The position numbers were made by a program, and so were the translations under genes. The notes below the pieces were generated by a model, which had not been told where the DNA came from, searched no databases, and was given only the letters and a program-made list of their open reading frames with translations. A DNA stretch of 26,721 bases, taken from positions 1 through 26,721 of IMG/VR virus record IMGVR_UViG_3300023284_000090; one strand, written 5' to 3'. Positions within the stretch are counted from its first letter, which is position 1; the number at the start of each line of letters is the position of its first letter. The DNA is from a virus. This document shows positions 22,919 through 26,721 of this stretch, piece after piece.

Positions 22919-22940
22919 CGTCAAAAACTCCTTCTTGTCA
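22914..22940 (-). repeat. Translation-start repeat, copy 1
   Basis: These 27 bases are identical to 23236-23262 and hold, in coding order, TGACAAGAAGGAG, TTTTTGACG and ATGAA: binding site, spacer and start codon. The copy begins at the stop codon of the preceding gene. Confidence 0.85.
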
Positions 22941-23240
22941 ATCTTCGTTTCTAAGTAAACCTATTATAGCATCTAAATCACCACAACGTTCTTGAAGTTG
23001 TTTTGTAGCCCTTTGACACTCTGCTCGATCACTGACTAGAATCTGTCTAACTTTAGATAGTCTAGCCTCAAGAACTATATTCACCATTTCCGCCATATCT
23101 TGTGATTGCTTAGGACTAACATGATCAATAAAAGCGTTTACATGAATAGGATTTACCAAAATAGTAAGAACCTCTTTAAGAACGCTCTTAGTCTTAAGAT
23201 CAGCTTGCCCCCTAGTTGTATACGTGCGCAAATCATTCAT
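22938..23240 (-). CDS. Small helical hypothetical protein after TerL
   Basis: From ATG 23240 the protein has 100 residues and is highly helical (KTKSVLKEVLTILVNPIHVN, SQDMAEMVNIVLEARLSKVR, then QLQERCGDLDAIIGLL). It could form a coiled coil. The ATG lies two bases after the terminase stop (TGA CG ATG), with the ribosome site inside the terminase 3' end. A TTG at 23246 is possible but badly spaced. Unknown function; an ancillary packaging factor is possible by position only. Confidence 0.6.
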   Translation of the reverse strand: MNDLRTYTTRGQADLKTKSVLKEVLTILVNPIHVNAFIDHVSPKQSQDMAEMVNIVLEARLSKVRQILVSDRAECQRATKQLQERCGDLDAIIGLLRNED

Positions 23241-23262
23241 CGTCAAAAACTCCTTCTTGTCA
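23236..23262 (-). repeat. Translation-start repeat, copy 2
   Basis: Identical over 27 bases to 22914-22940. Here the copy also encodes the last residues of the large terminase (Thr-Arg-Arg-Ser-Phe-stop), so the same DNA is coding in this copy and mostly untranslated in the other. Confidence 0.85.
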
Positions 23263-24841
23263 TGCCGGGAACTTCCCAGTTTAACCGATATCTAGTTTGA
23301 TCGGCGTGATGGTCTTCATACGTATCAGGAACTTCATCAAGATCCTTTTCATCTCGGGGCATCGGTGGACACAGTTGAAGCCACCAGAAACATGTGTCAC
23401 AAACGAAAAACCCTGGATGCTCCCTAGACCCATCTGGGTTGGGGATGGCATTCTGAAGCTTAGTGCGCAGCATCTCCCAACCACGTTTTCGTGAACCCTT
23501 AGATTTGTCAGCCCTCTCCCACTCAATTCCAGCATCTTCCATATCATCCGCAGGACACCTACCCTGACGATCACTGAGCTTATTATAGATTTCAGTATCT
23601 GCCGGCCCTGGCTGTACCCTTGCTCGGGTTCCGCCGGGGCTCCGTAGTCCCCACTCTAACTCACGATCAAAGATGCCAGCTCCGATCTTCCTGGCCGCTA
23701 ACCGTACCCCTGTATTGTCCCCACCCGTAGTCCCATACCATTCATTCCACAAAATTATATCACCACGAACGTTTCCAATCAAGCGGCCTTGGATTTCAAT
23801 CGGCTCACCGTTGCTTTCCAGATACCAACCAACCGCAAACGGACTACTCTGCCCATGATCATAAGAACGAGTAATAGTCCATCCATGAGGAATTTTATCA
23901 ACGGGTATAGTAGGTAAAACATGAACATGTCGATCAAAAATGTCGTCAATCATTCCTCCCGCAGTAATATCCCAACGACCCTCTATCCAGGCTTGGGCTT
24001 GAGCAGGGTTGGCCGCCGCCTCTCGCACTTGTGTCGGGTACATAGGTACATCGTGGAGCAGCAGGAAATTCTCGGATAGTGTCCCATGAATAGCCACTCG
24101 TGGCATCTCTCCCGGCCGACGTACCACATGTCCTCGACGCTGGGGTAACTCGTAACGGCGCTTCACCCAATTGTGACCAGGCCCATATGGGTTGGTGGTT
24201 GATCGTATACGACAAGGTATACCACCCGTCGCACGACAACAGGACATCATCATCCGGAAGGCTTTGTCGTTCGGCCATTGTGTCAATTCTTCCCAACCAA
24301 TCCAAGGATACTCGTGACCGTGGTACTCACCATAGAAACGCTCGTCTTCCATGTGACGTAGCAAAAGCGCCTCACCCGTAGGCCAAACGGCTTGATAATC
24401 AGCTTTCGATTTAAGGAAACGGAAACCGGGATATAGCCGGTACATCCACTCCTCAATCTTAAGTACCACATCATCAAGGTCACCAAGCTTCTGACGAAAT
24501 AATACTCCGCGCCATGTCTTACCATAACCTTTACCTACTTCTTTCGCAAAGTCCATAATCAAGGTTAAAGTTTTCCCAGGTCCACGAGTTCCTTCATACA
24601 ACGCCTCGAATATAGGACACTCAAGAAATGAATACTGGCTTCCCGGCAATGGCATCCACACAGGGGTCTCGGTTTTCCCACTTTCGTATTTTACTTGGGG
24701 CTTCCACTCAGTAGACTGATCATCCGTGTACTCGCGAAGAAACCACGCCATCTCAGAACCGTCAGCTCCAGAAGCAACAATTTTCTTTTCCACGATTGTG
24801 AAGTCTCTAGCCACGCAAGTGCGCCCATTCAGCGTCGTCAA
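23243..24841 (-). CDS. terL: Terminase large subunit
   Basis: Up to 532 residues. ATPase domain: Walker A GTRGPGKT at residues 84-91, Walker B-like PWIGWEEL at 179-186 with the acidic pair E184/E185, and coupling motif STTNP at 214-218. Nuclease domain: Asp in RSYDHGQ (about D328), PGPADTEIY (D415) and the terminal DHHADQTRY (D514), the three acidic positions of the RNase H-like packaging nuclease. TerL powers DNA entry through the portal and cuts the concatemer. The longest frame starts at TTG 24841 and overlaps the upstream gene; GTG 24793 or ATG 24751 are also possible because no start has a clear binding site, but all keep every motif. Small genes follow immediately, with the portal about 0.7 kb further on. 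Confidence 0.93.
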   Translation of the reverse strand: MTTLNGRTCVARDFTIVEKKIVASGADGSEMAWFLREYTDDQSTEWKPQVKYESGKTETPVWMPLPGSQYSFLECPIFEALYEGTRGPGKTLTLIMDFAKEVGKGYGKTWRGVLFRQKLGDLDDVVLKIEEWMYRLYPGFRFLKSKADYQAVWPTGEALLLRHMEDERFYGEYHGHEYPWIGWEELTQWPNDKAFRMMMSCCRATGGIPCRIRSTTNPYGPGHNWVKRRYELPQRRGHVVRRPGEMPRVAIHGTLSENFLLLHDVPMYPTQVREAAANPAQAQAWIEGRWDITAGGMIDDIFDRHVHVLPTIPVDKIPHGWTITRSYDHGQSSPFAVGWYLESNGEPIEIQGRLIGNVRGDIILWNEWYGTTGGDNTGVRLAARKIGAGIFDRELEWGLRSPGGTRARVQPGPADTEIYNKLSDRQGRCPADDMEDAGIEWERADKSKGSRKRGWEMLRTKLQNAIPNPDGSREHPGFFVCDTCFWWLQLCPPMPRDEKDLDEVPDTYEDHHADQTRYRLNWEVPGMTRRSF

Positions 24842-25145
24842 GCGCCTTCATATAGGTGCTTTCGTACTGGCCAGCCAGCATCATCCCCACGATGATCTTT
24901 TCACCGGGGGTGATTAGCTGAACACGGTTCAAAACACAAACATTACTGATCCACACCAGTGTTCGAAACCAAACACGTTGAGCCCAGTTCGGCGGATAAG
25001 TATAATGAAAACTACGCCAAACAAAGGTACCCTGTTTGTGGTGGGCGTAAGCCCAATGGTGAAGACGACCTCGTATGCTACGCTTCCAGTCGACGTAAGT
25101 TTTGCACTTGTCGAAGGTCTTTTGTGAACAGATATCTGCTGCCAT
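24807..25145 (-). CDS. Hypothetical protein upstream of TerL
   Basis: A 112-residue protein rich in aromatic and basic residues (HHWAYAHHKQGTFVWRSFHY, then RVWFRTLVWISNVCVLNRVQ). It resembles no known family in my reading. The middle hydrophobic run might be an amphipathic or membrane-touching helix, but charges interrupt it. AAGGA lies upstream, and the frame ends inside the terminase start region (35-base overlap with the longest terminase frame). Confidence 0.55.
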   Translation of the reverse strand: MAADICSQKTFDKCKTYVDWKRSIRGRLHHWAYAHHKQGTFVWRSFHYTYPPNWAQRVWFRTLVWISNVCVLNRVQLITPGEKIIVGMMLAGQYESTYMKALDDAEWAHLRG

Positions 25146-25162
25146 AACCTTAAAGTCCTTAT

Positions 25163-25363
25163 CTAGCCATCGAAGATCGCTTGAGTTGCTTTGTTAAGTG
25201 CCCAATAGGCTTCCATGGTTGTTATATCAGAAGTCAGCAGGAATAAACCCTCACCCTTATGACCGATGACGATAACCTTATCCAGTCCCTCCCGTTTTGC
25301 TCGGGCAAGAGTCTGATCCACGCTCATGGTAACATGCTGGTCAAGCTCTACTACCTCACCCAT
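25163..25363 (-). CDS. Small phage protein of unknown function
   Basis: This 66-residue protein (MGEVVELDQHVTMSVDQTLA, KREGLDKVIVIGHKGEGLFL, then AYWALNKATQAIF) has an alpha-beta-alpha shape with a 'Val-Ile-Val-Ile-Gly' strand and a 'Trp-Ala-Leu-Asn-Lys-Ala' final helix. Similar short proteins recur in phages near packaging genes without assigned function. Its ATG overlaps the end of the 52-residue gene by eight bases (ATGGGTGA), so translation is coupled. Confidence 0.6.
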   Translation of the reverse strand: MGEVVELDQHVTMSVDQTLARAKREGLDKVIVIGHKGEGLFLLTSDITTMEAYWALNKATQAIFDG

Positions 25364-25514
25364 TAAGATATTTCACTCTCACAGCTAGCTTCTGAATTGC
25401 ATCATATAGTTCATCAGAAGCATAAGATTTTGTATCATATATAGCCACTACGTCTTCAGCAGCCAGTTTAATCTGTTCAAGATCATACATCTCAACCAAC
25501 TCAAGATTGTTCAT
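25356..25514 (-). CDS. 52-residue micro-protein, paralogue b
   Basis: This short frame encodes 52 residues (MNNLELVEMYDLEQIKLAAE, then YDTKSYASDELYDAIQKLAV). It pairs with the 57-residue protein just upstream: both have Ala-Ala-x-x-Val-(Val)-Ala-(Val/Ile)-Tyr-(Asn/Asp) followed by Ser and a second helix with Glu-(Leu/Met) and Ile-x-x-Leu. The start context AGGCACCCTGATGAA nearly repeats that of the paralogue. Acidic, helical, unknown function. Confidence 0.55.
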   Translation of the reverse strand: MNNLELVEMYDLEQIKLAAEDVVAIYDTKSYASDELYDAIQKLAVRVKYLNG

Positions 25515-25674
25515 CAGGGTGCCTCACTTCCATGCCGAGAATCGTGTCACACAGCTCGTCAATCACTTCACGCATCTCAGCAGTCAAGCCAGAGTTAGCG
25601 TTGTACACAGCCACTATTCTTGCAGCATCATCAACAAATGCGTCATAGAACAAATCGTTGTATCTATGCTTCAT
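25501..25674 (-). CDS. 57-residue micro-protein, paralogue a
   Basis: This short frame encodes 57 residues (MKHRYNDLFYDAFVDDAARI, VAVYNANSGLTAEMREVIDE, then LCDTILGMEVRHPDEQS). It overlaps the HTH gene upstream by 11 bases and the paralogue downstream by 14. With paralogue b it forms a tandem duplication that fills the 300-base stretch 25364-25663. Two-helix protein; function unknown. Confidence 0.55.
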   Translation of the reverse strand: MKHRYNDLFYDAFVDDAARIVAVYNANSGLTAEMREVIDELCDTILGMEVRHPDEQS

Positions 25675-25933
25675 CGGGGTGCCTAGCTTTCACAGCAGCC
25701 ATACACTGTTCCCTGGCCTTAGCAAGGTGTTCCCTTGCCTGAGCCATTAAATAGTCTTCCAAATATTCAAGGTAAGCTTCTGCTTGTGCGCGATCGAACT
25801 TAACGTTCTTTGCAGCCATCCGGTCAAGTTGATCACACGATAAACCTGAAACCTTACAAGCCTTTACCGGATCGCCGTGTTCGCGCAGTTCGTGTAGAAA
25901 GCGATCAGGCCTAATGTCAGTTACAGTACCCAT
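25664..25933 (-). CDS. Small HTH protein, TerS-like domain (copy A)
   Basis: From ATG 25933 (GGAGG five bases upstream) this is an 89-residue protein with the TerS-type N-domain: FLHELREHGDPVKACKVSGL, then LSCDQLDRMAAKNVKFDRAQ, and a long helix LEYLEDYLMAQAREHLAKAR that could oligomerise. The frame extends to 25984, but that start has a poorly spaced site. As first gene after the main promoter and nearest to TerL, it could be the real small terminase subunit, acting with or instead of the 178-residue protein at 20163. Its leader carries the shared 13-base hairpin. Confidence 0.6.
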   Translation of the reverse strand: MGTVTDIRPDRFLHELREHGDPVKACKVSGLSCDQLDRMAAKNVKFDRAQAEAYLEYLEDYLMAQAREHLAKAREQCMAAVKARHPDEA

Positions 25934-25947
25934 CTTCTCCTCCGGCC

Positions 25948-25960
25948 CAGCATCCCGCTG
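25948..25960 (-). promoter_or_regulatory. CAGC-GGGAT-GCTG leader hairpin, copy 1
   Basis: The same 13 bases as 19522-19534, here about 45 bases after the predicted transcript start and directly before the GGAGGAG site of the HTH gene. If the hairpin forms it lies three bases from the binding site and could hide it. Confidence 0.5.
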
Positions 25961-26011
25961 TCCAACGGGGAACCCATATCTCATGGACTCCCATGTGTCA
26001 TCATTTTCTCC

Positions 26012-26040
26012 ACCATAAGGTACTTGACACGGCTTGTCAA
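26012..26040 (-). promoter_or_regulatory. Main late-operon promoter, leftward
   Basis: On the minus strand a perfect TTGACA (26040-26035), a 17-base spacer and TATGGT (26017-26012, 4 of 6). Transcription would begin near 26005 and run into the packaging and head genes. The -35 is one arm of the palindrome TTGACA-CGGCT-TGTCAA. Confidence 0.65.
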
Positions 26041-26052
26041 ATATGGTAGGTT
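26024..26052 (+). promoter_or_regulatory. Candidate rightward promoter for tRNA genes
   Basis: The other arm of the palindrome gives a perfect TTGACA on the plus strand (26024-26029) with a 17-base spacer and TAGGTT (26047-26052, 3 of 6). It would read toward the tRNAs. The -10 is weak, so this call is tentative. Confidence 0.4.
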
Positions 26053-26111
26053 ACGACCTTATAGAAAAAGGCCCGAACGGGGGTGGGCGCCCTACATAGA
26101 GAAAGAGACCA

Positions 26112-26156
26112 GGCCCCATCCAGTAGGCGCAACACTTGTACTACCTGGATGGGGCC
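26112..26156 (+). other. 12-bp perfect inverted repeat before tRNA-Cys
   Basis: GGCCCCATCCAG (26112-26123) pairs exactly with CTGGATGGGGCC (26145-26156), with a 21-base loop. No T-run follows. It ends seven bases before tRNA-Cys, so it may be a processing signal in the tRNA precursor or a structured RNA of its own. Confidence 0.6.
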
Positions 26157-26163
26157 GACCAAC

Positions 26164-26237
26164 GAACCGGTGTCAGAATGGCTATGTGCTAGGCTGCAAC
26201 CCTGGTTATGGGGGTTCGAATCCCTCCCGGTTCTCCA
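26164..26237 (+). tRNA. tRNA-Cys (GCA)
   Basis: Acceptor GAACCGG pairs with CCGGTTC; the anticodon stem CTAGG/CCTGG closes the loop CTGCAAC with anticodon GCA. The T arm is GGGGG-TTCGAAT-CCCTC. The discriminator is U, as expected for cysteine tRNA, and CCA is encoded. Confidence 0.9.
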
Positions 26238-26278
26238 TCCCCTGTCTGCCCGAAAGGGTAGGTGGGGGGCCAGAATTT

Positions 26279-26353
26279 GCGGATGTAACTCAGTGGTAGA
26301 GTGTGATCTTGCCAAGGTCAAAGTCGTGGGTTCGAATCCCATCATCCGCTCCA
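26279..26353 (+). tRNA. tRNA-Gly (GCC)
   Basis: Acceptor GCGGATG with CATCCGC; D arm ACTC/GAGT; anticodon stem TGATC/GGTCA with loop TTGCCAA (anticodon GCC); T arm GTGGG-TTCGAAT-CCCAT; U discriminator and encoded CCA. All four stems are intact. Confidence 0.92.
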
Positions 26354-26359
26354 AAATAT

Positions 26360-26434
26360 GCGACATTGGTGTCAATGGAAGCACGTTAGGTTTCCACCCT
26401 AAAAGCGCGAGTTCGAACCTCGCATGTCGCTCCA
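26360..26434 (+). tRNA. tRNA-Gly (TCC)
   Basis: Acceptor GCGACAT with ATGTCGC; D arm GTGT/GCAC; anticodon stem TTAGG/CCTAA with loop TTTCCAC (anticodon TCC); T arm GCGAG-TTCGAAC-CTCGC; encoded CCA. It lies six bases after the GCC tRNA, so the two are probably co-transcribed. Confidence 0.92.
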
Positions 26435-26721
26435 AGATCCCAAAGACGATCGTTATGGGGAGTTAGCAGCTCCGCTGGGTCGCCCCCTTATCGCTTTGGG
26501 GGCCGGTGAACAGCCGCTGGCAGCGATCCTCGGCGGGATTCAAAAATCCCTGAAGACTGATAGTCTCTGAAATATGAGTGGTTCGGCTCGGACGGGATTC
26601 TAAATTCTCCGAACGTACTAGCGGCGGCTGGGCTCGATAGTCGGAGATCGCAACTGTTCCTGATCCACAGGTGGCTCCGGTCGTCATAGCCGAACGAGGG
26701 CAAACAGAGGATCAGCACCTT
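26435..26721. other. Unassigned structured stretch at right edge
   Basis: No supportable gene is seen. Several stem-loops are present: GCCCCC/GGGGGC (26482-26503), GGGATT/AATCCC (26535-26550) and AGACT/AGTCT (26554-26566). A GGGATTC motif recurs at about 26586-26610. Two overlapping minus-strand frames here have improbable protein content. A larger structured RNA cut by the window edge is possible, but I cannot name one; tRNA, tmRNA and group I intron signals were looked for and not found. Confidence 0.35.

Noticed and set aside
22914-22942. TTGACA on the minus strand at 22942-22937 as a further promoter
   Set aside because: The hexamer spans a stop codon and ribosome site; 17 bases on there is only ATGAAG, no -10, and the second copy of the repeat lacks the TTGACA.
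26083-26466. Plus-strand 127-residue frame across the tRNAs
   Set aside because: It is read straight through three intact tRNA genes and has no protein-like pattern.
26455-26570. A fourth tRNA, tmRNA or group I intron
   Set aside because: No acceptor pairing, no T-loop consensus with CCA, and no P7/R-S type core could be fitted.
26488-26718. Minus-strand frames at the right edge as genes
   Set aside because: Two overlapping frames, low-complexity Ser/Arg/Pro content, no ribosome site and strong RNA hairpins in the same DNA.

Overview
The window is the late (virion morphogenesis) half of a double-stranded DNA tailed phage genome. The gene set points to a siphovirus of a Gram-negative, probably proteobacterial, host. 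It has a long tape measure protein of the lambda/TIGR02675 kind, a frameshifted tail-assembly chaperone pair, a tube protein directly after a tail terminator with no sheath gene between them, and a DUF2460 (GTA g12-type) distal tail protein at the left edge. No bacterial chromosomal genes, integrase, lysis or replication genes are visible. The genus and host cannot be named from the sequence alone.

All protein genes lie on the minus strand and read from right to left; three tRNA genes lie on the plus strand at the right end. Starting at about 26.0 kb there is a palindromic, divergent promoter region. Leftwards come five small early-position genes (25.93-24.81 kb, including a small HTH protein resembling small terminase subunits), the large terminase subunit (24.84-23.24 kb), three more small genes including a zinc-ribbon micro-protein, and the DUF4055-type portal (22.54-21.01 kb). 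Next are small coupled genes, a second and third TerS-like HTH protein, a predicted secreted protein, the scaffold (19.50-18.66 kb) and the HK97-fold capsid protein (18.49-17.52 kb). Scaffold and capsid each have their own consensus-like promoter. Two paralogous capsid-proximal proteins (17.44-15.64 kb) follow, then small genes and a DnaT-like/Ad1 head-tail connector (14.08-13.44 kb).

Between that connector and the head-closure and tail-terminator genes (7.66-6.82 kb) sits a cassette of about 5.7 kb of beta-rich, mostly unassigned virion-type proteins. It includes a LamG-domain protein carrying 18 tandem 21-residue repeats. The tail module then runs from tube protein to chaperones G and G-T (GGGAAAC -1 slippery site), an HK97 gp10-like protein, the tape measure and the DUF2460 protein, which leaves the window at base 1.

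The genes form a nearly continuous operon with many stop/start overlaps (TAATG, GTGA, TGATATG). Output appears to be tuned by internal promoters and by stem-loops after the capsid and tube genes. The best candidates for new biology are: a hairpin shared by two transcript leaders, duplicated translation-start cassettes, three TerS-like HTH proteins, the long repeat protein with its decoration cassette, and a secreted protein inside the head module.
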